Assembly (NCBI GenBank): GCA_902756345.1
Contig: CACVQR010000004.1
Coordinates: 1-64,000 of the forward strand
Direction of reading: 5' to 3'
Length of the DNA stretch: 64,000 nt
Source of the DNA: Fibrobacter succinogenes
Lineage (GTDB): Bacteria > Fibrobacterota > Fibrobacteria > Fibrobacterales > Fibrobacteraceae
Shown here: positions 1-7,088 of the stretch, piece by piece
Numbering within the stretch: the stretch's first letter is position 1
Layout: every line of letters starts with the position of its first letter
The notes under the pieces: generated by a model
Told to the model about the DNA's origin: nothing
The model's input: the letters and a program-made list of their open reading frames with translations, nothing else
Databases searched by the model: none
Translations under genes and position numbers: made by a program

Positions 1-8
1 CAAAAAAA

Positions 9-38
9 GCAAATTTTTCCCATAAAAGAAAAATTTGC
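9..38. repeat. Perfect 11-bp inverted repeat
   Basis: GCAAATTTTTC at 9-19 is repeated inverted at 28-38 with an 8-nt loop. It is AT-rich with no clear T-tract beyond the stem. It may be the terminator or attenuator of a gene lying to the left of the window; its function is unknown. Confidence 0.5.
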
Positions 39-120
39 TACAACGCCTTATAAATCAAAGGGTTACGAGAAATTTAGGTACCCAAATGTCATATAGGCCC
101 TCTTTTCATATGAACCAAAA

Positions 121-149
121 GGTGGAAACACAACGTTTCCACCTTTTTT
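121..149. terminator. Rho-independent terminator, probably bidirectional
   Basis: GGTGGAAAC (121-129) pairs with GTTTCCACC (135-143) and is followed by six T. Four A precede it, so it can also act on the minus strand, where it lies just downstream of the FISUMP lipoprotein gene ending at 209. Confidence 0.75.
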
Positions 150-154
150 ATAAT

Positions 155-190
155 ATCACGCTCTTGCTTCAATACGACAGAGCCGAGCAA
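155..190 (+). repeat. Partial copy of the modular GATATCA/GAGCCGAGC element
   Basis: The sequence ATATCAC, a short spacer and then AGAGCCGAGC match the 3' half of the elements at 6281-6533, 17337-17444 and within hrpB. The conserved 5' half (GTGAGCC and first stem) is missing, so this is a fragment, next to the stop of the gene at 209. Confidence 0.5.
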
Positions 191-208
191 CCTTACAAAG
201 TCTAGGGA

Positions 209-1774
209 TTAGTAGTCCTTGACGCAGCGGACATAAGAATAATCGTTGTTTGTTGTCACCTTGAACTGAAACGCATTGTACACCCATTCATATTGAAAAT
301 ACATATGATACTTGGTTTCTACACGTACGGTATCCACCATAAATTGGGCCGGAGCAGGTTCAACGTCGACATCACTTGAATCCAGGCCAACGGTATCAAC
401 AGGAACAGGGACCAACGTATCGACAACTATATAAGCCGTGTCCAACCTGTATGTCACCGACACCGAATCTCCACGGATCCAGAACCACGCTGCATTAAAC
501 GGACTGTTTTCCGGGGGTTCTTTAGCATTAGAAGTCGTCGTAATGGCGGTAAAGCCCGTAGAATTGGTCGCCTTGGCTTGAGAGACCCAGTTTCCATCAT
601 TCGCAAGCAAGTTTCCAGAGCCGTCAGCCACGTCAAGCAAGTCCTGCCATTCCAATTTAGAAGGCACATGCCAACCAGCCGGGCAAACTTCATCCAGCAA
701 AGTATCCGGATAATAAAGTCCTGTCTGGAAATACTTGACAGTATCTGCATAGAAACGCGTTACGCAACCCAAGTACTCTTCACAATAACTGTTATACAGT
801 CCCTTAAAGAAATACCTCATATTTTCGGCCATCCAGGTATAGTTACCGATTTGCAAGTAACCATAAGTCTGACCGTCGCGGGTATCCACAAATTCCCCAT
901 AATTCAAATCAGGATTAAAGTATTTCTTTGCGCCTTGCTGCACTCTCGCCCATTCGGCAGCAGAACTACTGCTGAGATACGCCTGGTAGGCGGCAGAACT
1001 GCTCAAGTACTCAATCATATTCTCGCGGCCCTTTAGGTAGTTATCCATGTAGGCTGCAGAGTCCACCTCGCTGCCCTTGACGCAACGCACGTAAAACAGG
1101 TTCCCCTTGGCTGCAAATTCAGCGCCGAAGGTATCGTAACCGTACGAATCCCGCAAGACATACATCACGGCATCGCTGCTGTTGGATCTATAAGTATACC
1201 CGTGGTCCGTATTGATACGCATGCCGGCGTCAGCCGAATTACTTGTCCAATAACGGGCTATGTTCGTTTCAGAGGAATGTTTTGCATTAAAACCGAACCT
1301 GTCGTTACCCGCAAAATCCCAACCCTCCGTAGACCTTAGGCAACTATCGACGGACGGGCAAAACTCAGAGACGAAGTTTTTCAAAACGTCAAATTCGGCC
1401 ATAGAGGGCAAATGCCAACCAACGGGGCAAATGCCTTCGTTGTAGCCGGAATCGATATAATCATGCCCGGCCATCGCCGCGCCATAAGTATAAAGACGGC
1501 CGTATTCATCGGCTTCGGAATTGTCAGGAAGCGTAGGACTCCAGAGAGTATCGTAAAAGCGCAAGTTCTCGGCCATCCAAAGCTGGTTACCGATTCGCAC
1601 CGTGCGATACTGTTCGCCATCGCGGACATCGATCAGCACAGACGGGTCCGAAGAACTATCCTTTTTCCAGTTGCTGTTGTTGGAATCGCCGGCATCGGCA
1701 CCGCTGTCACCACAAGCCACAAATGCAATTGAAAATAGCAACGAAATCGTCAAAGCAAAAATGCTTTTATTCAT
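209..1774 (-). CDS. Lipoprotein with two Fibrobacter major paralogous (FISUMP) domains
   Basis: A 521-residue protein with a lipoprotein signal peptide (hydrophobic core, then VAC with Cys21) and an Asp/Ser/Asn-rich linker. Two copies of the domain named for Fibrobacter succinogenes (TIGR02145-type) follow: the first at about residues 48-235 and the second at about 295-521. Each starts with a 'DxRDGxxY..xxIGxxxWMAEN' block, has an internal 'CPxGWHxPS' block and ends in 'YVRCVK'. A run of Ser (SSSAAYQAYLSSSSA) separates them. It is probably anchored on the cell surface or in the periplasm; the biochemical role of the domain is not known to me. The start is supported by GAGG a few bases upstream and a TATATTTG box 31 bp upstream. 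A single-gene unit ending at a terminator. Confidence 0.85.
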   Translation of the reverse strand: MNKSIFALTISLLFSIAFVACGDSGADAGDSNNSNWKKDSSSDPSVLIDVRDGEQYRTVRIGNQLWMAENLRFYDTLWSPTLPDNSEADEYGRLYTYGAAMAGHDYIDSGYNEGICPVGWHLPSMAEFDVLKNFVSEFCPSVDSCLRSTEGWDFAGNDRFGFNAKHSSETNIARYWTSNSADAGMRINTDHGYTYRSNSSDAVMYVLRDSYGYDTFGAEFAAKGNLFYVRCVKGSEVDSAAYMDNYLKGRENMIEYLSSSAAYQAYLSSSSAAEWARVQQGAKKYFNPDLNYGEFVDTRDGQTYGYLQIGNYTWMAENMRYFFKGLYNSYCEEYLGCVTRFYADTVKYFQTGLYYPDTLLDEVCPAGWHVPSKLEWQDLLDVADGSGNLLANDGNWVSQAKATNSTGFTAITTTSNAKEPPENSPFNAAWFWIRGDSVSVTYRLDTAYIVVDTLVPVPVDTVGLDSSDVDVEPAPAQFMVDTVRVETKYHMYFQYEWVYNAFQFKVTTNNDYSYVRCVKDY

Positions 1775-1804
1775 ATTCCTAACCTCATGTTTTTTTAATC
1801 ACGT

Positions 1805-1812
1805 CAAATATA
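1805..1812 (-). promoter_or_regulatory. -7-like promoter box TATATTTG
   Basis: Reads TATATTTG on the minus strand, matching the Bacteroidetes -7 consensus TAnnTTTG, 30 nt before the ATG at 1774. I see no clear -33 TTTG. Confidence 0.5.
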
Positions 1813-1852
1813 GATTTTCATTTTCGTCGTTGGCGAAACAAAACGCATTTAC

Positions 1853-1860
1853 TATATTTT
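1853..1860 (+). promoter_or_regulatory. -7-like promoter box TATATTTT for pfp
   Basis: TATATTTT about 75 nt before the phosphofructokinase start, implying a leader of roughly 65-70 nt. It matches the box seen before many genes in the window except for the last base. Confidence 0.4.
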
Positions 1861-1935
1861 AAAACGAAATTTTTTAACCCAAAGCCGACGAGTTTTGCAT
1901 CTTGCAAGCCGTCGCAAACTCAAAAGGAAGATACA

Positions 1936-3600
1936 ATGGCTGACAATCTGTCCGTCCTCGGCAAGGCCCGCAAGGCCTACCAGCCGAAACTCCCCGCCGC
2001 TCTCCGCGACGGCGCTCTCAAAGTTGCTCTCGTGAAGGGCAAGCCCACCCAGTCCGTCCGTGACCAGGCCAAGATCAAGGCCCTGTTCCCGAACACCTAC
2101 GGCGCTCCGTACATCGGCATGAAGAAGGCTACCAAGGCCGCTGCCGGTAAGGCTCTCAACGTGGGCGTGGTGCTCTCCGGCGGCCAGGCTCCTGGTGGAC
2201 ACAACGTGATCGCGGGTATCTTCGACGGTATCAAGAGCATCAGCAAGAATTCCAAGCTCCTCGGCTTCCTCGGCGGTCCGTCCGGCCTCGAAAACGGCAA
2301 GTTCATCGTGATCAACGAAAAGATCATGGACTCCTACCGCAACACTGGTGGATTCGACATCATCCAGTCCGGCCGAACCAAGCTCGAAACTGAAGAACAG
2401 TTCAAGAAGTGCATGGCTGTTGCCAAGGCCCAGAAGCTCGACGCTATCGTGATCATCGGTGGTGACGACTCCAACACCAACGCTGCTGTTCTCGGTGAAT
2501 ACTTCCAGGCCAACGGCGCAAGCTGCGTGGTTTGCGGCTGCCCGAAGACCATCGACGGCGACCTCAAGAACGAATACATCGAAACCTCCTTCGGTTTCGA
2601 CACCGCCGTCAAGACCTACTCCGAACTCATCGGCAACATCATGCGTGATGCCAACTCCGCTCAGAAGTACTGGCACTTCATCAAGCTCATGGGCCGTAGC
2701 GCTTCTCACATCGCTCTCGAAGCCGCTCTCCAGACCCACCCGAACATCTGCCTGATTTCTGAAGAAGTCAAGGCCAAGAAGATGAAGCTGAAGCAGGTCA
2801 TCAAGTACGTCGCAGACATCGTCGCTGCCCGTGCTGCTGACGGCAAGAACTTCGGCGTCTGCCTGATTCCGGAAGGCCTCCTCGAATTCATCCCGGATGT
2901 GGGCGTGCTCATTTCCGAACTCTCTGAAGCCCTCGCCCACCACGAAAAGGAAGTCGAAGGCCTCGACACCGCCGCCAAGGTGGAACTGCTCTGCAAGTGG
3001 ATTTCCAAGGCTTCTGCCGAAGTCCTCAAGAGCCTCCCCGCCACCACTCAGGGCCAGCTGATGCTCGACCGCGACAGCCACGGCAACGTGCAGGTTTCCC
3101 TCATCGAAACCGAAAAGCTCGTCATCGAAATGGTGAAGAAGGAACTCAAGAGCCGTAAGACCTTCAAGGGCAAGTTCTCTGCCCTCAACCACTTCTTCGG
3201 TTACGAAGGCCGCTGCGCCGCTCCGTCGAACTTCGACGCCGACTACTGCTACAGCCTGGGCTTCACCGCCTCCGTGCTCGCCTTCAACAAGATGAACGGC
3301 TACATGAGCTCTGTGCGTGACCTGACCAAGGGTATCGAAAAGTGGACTGCCGGTGGCATTCCTATCACCATGATGATGAACATCGAACGTCGTCACGGTG
3401 CCGACAAGCCGGTGATCCAAAAGGCTCTCGTGGAACTCGACGGTGCTCCGTTCAAGTTCTTCGCCAAGAACCGCGAAGTTTGGGCCAAGACTGAATCCTA
3501 CACCTACCCGGGTCCGATCCAGTACTGGGGTCCGAGCGAAGTTTGCGACGTCACCAACTTTACGATCAAGCTCGAACGCGGCGCCCTCAAGGTGAAGTAA
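1936..3600 (+). CDS. pfp: Diphosphate--fructose-6-phosphate 1-phosphotransferase (PPi-PFK)
   Basis: A 554-residue cytoplasmic glycolytic enzyme that reversibly phosphorylates fructose 6-phosphate with pyrophosphate instead of ATP. Seen: the phosphate-binding block 'LSGGQAPGGHN' at about residue 80, 'GGDDSNTNA' at about 175 and 'PKTIDGDLKN' at about 205. Family knowledge: Asp in GGDD (where ATP enzymes have Gly) and Lys in PKTIDGD mark PPi specificity. The length fits the long PFP class. The start is supported by AAAGGAAG. The gene is rich in preferred codons (GGC, CTC, AAG), suggesting high expression. It ends at a strong terminator and is convergent with prfB across an unusual hairpin array. 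Confidence 0.95.
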   Translation: MADNLSVLGKARKAYQPKLPAALRDGALKVALVKGKPTQSVRDQAKIKALFPNTYGAPYIGMKKATKAAAGKALNVGVVLSGGQAPGGHNVIAGIFDGIKSISKNSKLLGFLGGPSGLENGKFIVINEKIMDSYRNTGGFDIIQSGRTKLETEEQFKKCMAVAKAQKLDAIVIIGGDDSNTNAAVLGEYFQANGASCVVCGCPKTIDGDLKNEYIETSFGFDTAVKTYSELIGNIMRDANSAQKYWHFIKLMGRSASHIALEAALQTHPNICLISEEVKAKKMKLKQVIKYVADIVAARAADGKNFGVCLIPEGLLEFIPDVGVLISELSEALAHHEKEVEGLDTAAKVELLCKWISKASAEVLKSLPATTQGQLMLDRDSHGNVQVSLIETEKLVIEMVKKELKSRKTFKGKFSALNHFFGYEGRCAAPSNFDADYCYSLGFTASVLAFNKMNGYMSSVRDLTKGIEKWTAGGIPITMMMNIERRHGADKPVIQKALVELDGAPFKFFAKNREVWAKTESYTYPGPIQYWGPSEVCDVTNFTIKLERGALKVK

Positions 3601-3624
3601 TACAAATTCAAATTCTTGATCTTT

Positions 3625-3658
3625 ATTCCTGCAACATCTGTTGCAGGAATTTTTTTTG
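3625..3658 (+). terminator. Strong rho-independent terminator of pfp
   Basis: ATTCCTGCAAC (3625-3635) pairs with GTTGCAGGAAT (3640-3650) over a 4-nt loop, followed by a run of T. It lies 24 nt past the pfp stop codon. Confidence 0.9.
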
Positions 3659-3671
3659 CATTTTTTTGTCG

Positions 3672-3890
3672 GTACAGGTTAAACGAGAGCACAGCCCCTA
3701 TTTAGCCTGTACAAAATTAGTTTGTCAACAGTAAAAAGACGTGTTTTTACTCAACAATACAGGTCAAAAGGATATCATTCTCTCTTTTAGCCTGTATAAA
3801 ATTAGTTTATCAGAAACAAAAACAGGTGTTTTAATCCAATTGTACAGGCCAAACACACTCACAAGCGTATTTTAGCCTGTACAATTCAGC
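3672..3890. repeat. Three tandem 85-bp hairpin units
   Basis: Units start at 3672, 3757 and 3842, exactly 85 bp apart. Each opens with a 41-nt hairpin: GTACAGG/CCTGTAC in units 1 and 3, ATACAGG/CCTGTAT in unit 2, extended inward by AAA/TTT pairs, with unrelated loops. Units 1 and 2 add a second stem (ACAAA/TTTGT versus ATAAA/TTTAT around the loop ATTAG) and a third A/T-rich stem (3731-3750 and 3819-3832). The base changes between units are compensatory. Unit 3 lacks the downstream stems. The array fills the gap between the pfp terminator and the prfB stop. It contains no plausible coding frame. Whether it acts as RNA or DNA is unknown. Confidence 0.85.
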
Positions 3891-3911
3891 TAAATACAAC
3901 TTTATCAACCA

Positions 3912-5019
3912 CTACTTCTGCCCTTCGCTGGTGCTGAGCAGGTAGGCGTTGATGAACGGCTTGATTTTGCCGTCGAGCACGCCCGCGGTATCCGAGGTTT
4001 CCACGCCGGTGCGCAAGTCCTTCACCAACTGGTAAGGCTGCAGTACGTAGCTACGAATCTGGCTACCCCATTCGACCTTTTTCTTTTCAGCCATGCGGGC
4101 ATCGCGCTTGGCTTCTTCTTCCAATCGGTAATGTTCGGCGACCATGGTCTTGAGCATCTTGTAGCAGGTTTCGCGGTTCTGGATCTGGCTGCGTTCGGTC
4201 TGGCAGCTCGCCATAATGCCCGTGGGCAAGTGCGTCATACGCACGGCAGAATCCGTCTTGTTGATGTACTGGCCACCGGCACCGCTACTGCGGTAAGTAT
4301 CCACACGCACATCGGCCATATCCAAATCGAATTCGATGTCTTCGTGTTCGGGGTACAGGTACACGGCGGTAAAGCTCGTGTGGCGGCGGGCGTTTGCATC
4401 GAACGGGCTGATGCGCACCAGACGGTGCACGCCGATTTCCGAACGGAGGAGCCCATAAGCGTTTTCGCAAGTGACTTCGATGGTCGCACTCTTGAGGCCG
4501 GCGTCTTCCGCTTCCTGGAAATCGACCACCTTGAAGTCCATGTTTTCGCGTTCAAAGAAATGCGTGTACATACGGAAGAGCATGAGCGCCCAGTCTTGCG
4601 ACTCGGTGCCGCCTGCGCCCGGGTGAATGGACATCAGGCAGCTGCAGGCATCATCGGGGCCGTTCAGCATTTTCTTGAATTCCATCGCCTCAATCTTCGA
4701 CTTGAGTTCAGCGATGTCGGAATCAATCGATGCCGTCAGGTCGGCGGATTCTTCCGCCTTGCTCATTTCATAAAGTTCGGCGAGGTCATCGCAGCTCTGC
4801 GAGACTTCTTTCCACGAGTCCAGCAGGGCGCGCAGATTGCCGATTTTTTTCATCATGGACTGCGCCTTTTCCTGGTCATTCCACAGGTTCGGGTCGGCGG
4901 AGTCCTTTTCCAAAACGTAGAGTTCTTCGGTCTTGGCTTCTAAGTCAAAGATACCCCCAGAGCTTGTCGATGCGCGTACGCAAGTCAATCAGCCCGGTGT
5001 GCGTAGTATTGAATGCCAT
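3912..5019 (-). CDS. prfB: Peptide chain release factor 2, with programmed +1 frameshift
   Basis: RF2 recognises UGA and UAA stop codons and triggers peptide release. Translation starts at the ATG at 5019 (AGGTGA ribosome site upstream), reads 24 codons (MAFNTTHTGLIDLRTRIDKL then WGYL) and meets an in-frame TGA at 4945-4947. A +1 shift at CTT-TGA-C continues into DLEAKTEELY and on to the stop at 3912. The body has the GGQ loop ('GAGGQYINKTDSAVRMTHLP') and, in the anticodon-mimic region, 'HRLVRISPFDANARRHTSF'. Full length is about 368 residues, normal for RF2. RF2 itself reads UGA, so frameshifting is autoregulated in known examples. This is not a broken gene. Confidence 0.95.
4944..4959 (-). 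promoter_or_regulatory. prfB programmed frameshift site
   Basis: On the minus strand it reads TGGGGGTATCTTTGAC: a purine-rich internal Shine-Dalgarno-like stretch, the slippery CTT and the TGA followed by C. It is nearly identical to the classical RF2 site AGGGGGTATCTTTGAC. Confidence 0.95.
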
Positions 5020-5055
5020 TCAATTCACCTCAAAAAGCAAGTTATTCTACTAGAA

Positions 5056-5152
5056 GTGTCATCCTGAGTGGAGAACCGCAGGTTCGAAATCGAAGGATCT
5101 AATAAACCAGACTAGATTCTTCGACTTCGCTACGCTTCGCTCAGAATGACAC
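5056..5152. repeat. 97-bp imperfect palindrome (intergenic REP-like element)
   Basis: GTGTCATCCTGAG at 5056-5068 mirrors CTCAGAATGACAC at 5140-5152; inside, ATCGAAGGATCTA mirrors TAGATTCTTCGA. It lies just upstream of prfB and downstream of the prolyl isomerase gene. A related sequence (GGATTC, CTACGCTTCGCTTC, AGAATGAC) occurs inside the signal-peptide coding region near 8241-8290. Confidence 0.7.
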
Positions 5153-5155
5153 CAT

Positions 5156-5190
5156 TTCTAAGTTCTAAGATCTAATTACTAAGTTCTACT
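5156..5190. repeat. Heptamer array, TTCTAAG type
   Basis: Five consecutive 7-bp units: TTCTAAG, TTCTAAG, ATCTAAT, TACTAAG, TTCTACT. The last unit contains the TAG stop codon of the prolyl isomerase gene (5186-5188, minus strand). Confidence 0.75.
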
Positions 5191-6196
5191 TGCTAGCGCC
5201 GATAGCCTGCGGCGGAGTGTACTTGGCATCGAGGTACTGCACCTTGTAGACCTTTCCGAGGCCATCGAGGTAAGCCTTGAGCTGAGCCTGACGGTCCTGT
5301 TCGGCCTGCACACGCAGAATGTAGTCGATCTGATGCTTGTAGCTTTCGTACTTGCCGTCGTTCTTTTCGGTCAGCATAAAGATGGCGATACCGTCCTTGT
5401 CGGTATACGGTTCGGTGATTTCGCCGACCTTGACCTTGTTCACGGCCTTCACAAAAGCATCGCCCTTGGACTTGGCAACAAACTTAGCCATCACGCCACC
5501 AGTCTTCTTGGCGGTCTGGTCGTCGCTGTACATGGCAGCGAGCTGTGCAAAGGTAGCCTTCTTGCTGCGCACCTGTGCGGCAAGGCCCTGCAACATCACC
5601 TTGGCGTCTTCGATTTCCTGCTTGGACTTGCCCTTGGTGTAAATCACGATGCGGGCACCGCTAATGGAATCGTTAATGGCCACCTTCGTCTTGTTGAGTT
5701 CCCAAAAAGCTTCCTTCTGCTTTTCGGTCGGATCCTTCGGGTACGGCACCTTCTTTTCGAGGATTGCTTCGCTCTTCAGCTGGTCTTCGATCTTTTCCTT
5801 GAACTGGGCCATGGTGGTGTTAGACTTCTTGAGTTCCTTCTGGAAGGCGTCTTCGCTCGGGAACTGGGACTTGAAGAGTGCGGTCAGGCTGTCGACCTTG
5901 CCCTTGGAGACCTTGATGCCCATCTTCTTGGCTTCGAGCTTGATGAGTTCCTGACCGACCAGGTTGTCGATCACGGCATAACGGAGCTGGGTCATGGTCT
6001 TGTCGTCGATTTTCTTGCCGCGGAGCTGCTGTTCGCCGAGCATCTTGGCGAGGCTATCGATTTTACCTGCAGAAATACCGACTTTTTCCACACGGATTAC
6101 ATCCATGCTTTTGGAATTCAACAACTGAGCAGAAGCGATACCGGCAGCCAAAGCGACCGTCAGGATACCGCGAGAAACAAATTTAAAAGAACGCAT
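5186..6196 (-). CDS. Periplasmic PpiC/SurA-type peptidyl-prolyl isomerase
   Basis: A 336-residue protein with a Sec signal peptide (about residues 1-23, ending ASA-Q), an N-terminal helical SurA-like region ('QLRYAVIDNLVGQELIKLEAKK', residues 65-90) and one parvulin domain at about 180-285 ('GARIVIYTKGKSKQEIEDA...', 'FAQLAAMYSDDQTAKKTGGVM', 'VGEITEPYTDKDGIAIFML'). It is likely to fold or chaperone exported and outer-membrane proteins in the periplasm, fitting the many beta-barrel genes nearby. The start has AAGGA upstream and a TATATTTA box at 6225-6232. The usual His in 'ArHIL' is replaced by 'ARIVI', so isomerase activity is uncertain; a chaperone-only role is possible. Confidence 0.85.
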   Translation of the reverse strand: MRSFKFVSRGILTVALAAGIASAQLLNSKSMDVIRVEKVGISAGKIDSLAKMLGEQQLRGKKIDDKTMTQLRYAVIDNLVGQELIKLEAKKMGIKVSKGKVDSLTALFKSQFPSEDAFQKELKKSNTTMAQFKEKIEDQLKSEAILEKKVPYPKDPTEKQKEAFWELNKTKVAINDSISGARIVIYTKGKSKQEIEDAKVMLQGLAAQVRSKKATFAQLAAMYSDDQTAKKTGGVMAKFVAKSKGDAFVKAVNKVKVGEITEPYTDKDGIAIFMLTEKNDGKYESYKHQIDYILRVQAEQDRQAQLKAYLDGLGKVYKVQYLDAKYTPPQAIGASK

Positions 6197-6224
6197 TTTT
6201 ATTCCTTTTTAAAATTTTCCGGAG

Positions 6225-6232
6225 TAAATATA
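6225..6232 (-). promoter_or_regulatory. -7-like promoter box TATATTTA
   Basis: Reads TATATTTA on the minus strand, 28 nt before the prolyl isomerase start. Confidence 0.4.
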
Positions 6233-6280
6233 GCAAATTAGTTAGTAGAACACCATAATTCTAAGACTTCACAACCTTTT

Positions 6281-6533
6281 GTGAGCCATAAGCGACTCGT
6301 CTTAAGGAGTCGTGTTGGCGAAAGCGAGGCGATATCATAAGTTCTTATATGAAATAGAGCCGAGCGGTCTGTCGTGAGCCAAAGAAGACTCATATTAATG
6401 AGTCTTTGAAGGCGAGAGCGAGGCGATATCATAGGTTCTAACAAGAAAAAGAGCTCATATTAATGAGTCTTTGAAGGCGAGAGCGAGGCGATATCATAGG
6501 TTCTAACAAGAAAAAGAGCCGAGCGGTCTGTAA
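6281..6533 (+). repeat. Three joined copies of the modular GTGAGCC/GATATCA element
   Basis: Unit 1 (6281-6374) has GTGAGCC, a CGACTC/GAGTCG stem, GCGAGGCGATATCA, an ATAAG/CTTAT stem and AGAGCCGAGCGGTCT. Unit 2 starts with GTGAGCC at 6375 and has a 22-nt perfect palindrome as its first stem (about 6387-6408) and TTCT/AGAA as its second. A 65-bp segment of unit 2 (from 6389) is repeated exactly from 6454, giving a third partial unit that ends in GAGCCGAGCGGTCTGT. Stem sequences differ between units but pairing is kept. Confidence 0.8.
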
Positions 6534-7034
6534 AGGGGGGACGAATCCCCCTGCTTGCAGCCCCGGCTTATGCGCATGGCCTTCGCGATGTTGTTACCCG
6601 CTCACTATCACGGAAAATTCCGTGACTCGTTCGCTTGCTAACAACATTCGCTTCGGCTTGCACGTCATTGCGAGGAGCAAAACGACGAAGCAATCCATAG
6701 CCGGGTCTTCCAGCACCCCCTCGAACGGGCGCTCAATCGCCGCGCCCATAACGCCCTGGCTCTAATCAGGCCACCGCTAATTTGTCATGCCCGACTTGTT
6801 CGGGCATCTCCTTTTCCCATCCGAGAAAAATGCTTAGCAGGTAGCGCTCCGGCTCAGCCTGCTCCGCACGCGGACACATTACGGCCTTCGGCCTCTAATG
6901 TTCGCTCAACGACACATTTTCTTCCGCCTTAGGGCATTCATTTCCGGTTGTCTTGCCGCACTTGATGCGGCACCTCCTTTCGCCGTCGCTTTTCCTTAGA
7001 CATAGGTTCTCCTACCAAGTTAAAAGTTTGCCAA
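6534..7034. repeat. Gene desert packed with short palindromes
   Basis: I see no gene here. Recognisable pieces are GGGGGG...CCCCC near 6535-6551, CACGGAAAATTCCGTG near 6612, the widespread repeat core TCATTGCGAGGAGC...ACGACGAAGCAATCC near 6665-6697, TGCCCGACTTGTTCGGGCA near 6787-6806, GGCCTTCGGCC near 6882 and TTGCCGCACTTGATGCGGCA near 6952. It looks like a sink of intergenic repeats next to the triple element at 6281-6533. Confidence 0.6.
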
Positions 7035-7088
7035 GTGTGCACCCCTGCGCACACTCTTTTTAATTGTTATGTTTGTGATTTTAAGGGA

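Noticed and set aside
1852-3420. 522-residue open frame opposite pfp
   Set aside because: A shadow of the strongly codon-biased pfp gene; composition is His/Val/Glu-rich and matches no family I know.
3672-3890. The 85-bp units as integron attC sites
   Set aside because: Unit 1 contains GTTAAAC, which fits the attC core GTTRRRY, but units 2 and 3 do not; there is no cassette ORF between them and no integrase.
3672-3890. The 85-bp units as a CRISPR array
   Set aside because: Only three units, conserved parts are split hairpins rather than one constant repeat, and no cas gene is present.
3912-4988. prfB as N-terminally truncated
   Set aside because: The missing start lies in another frame upstream and joins through a textbook frameshift site.
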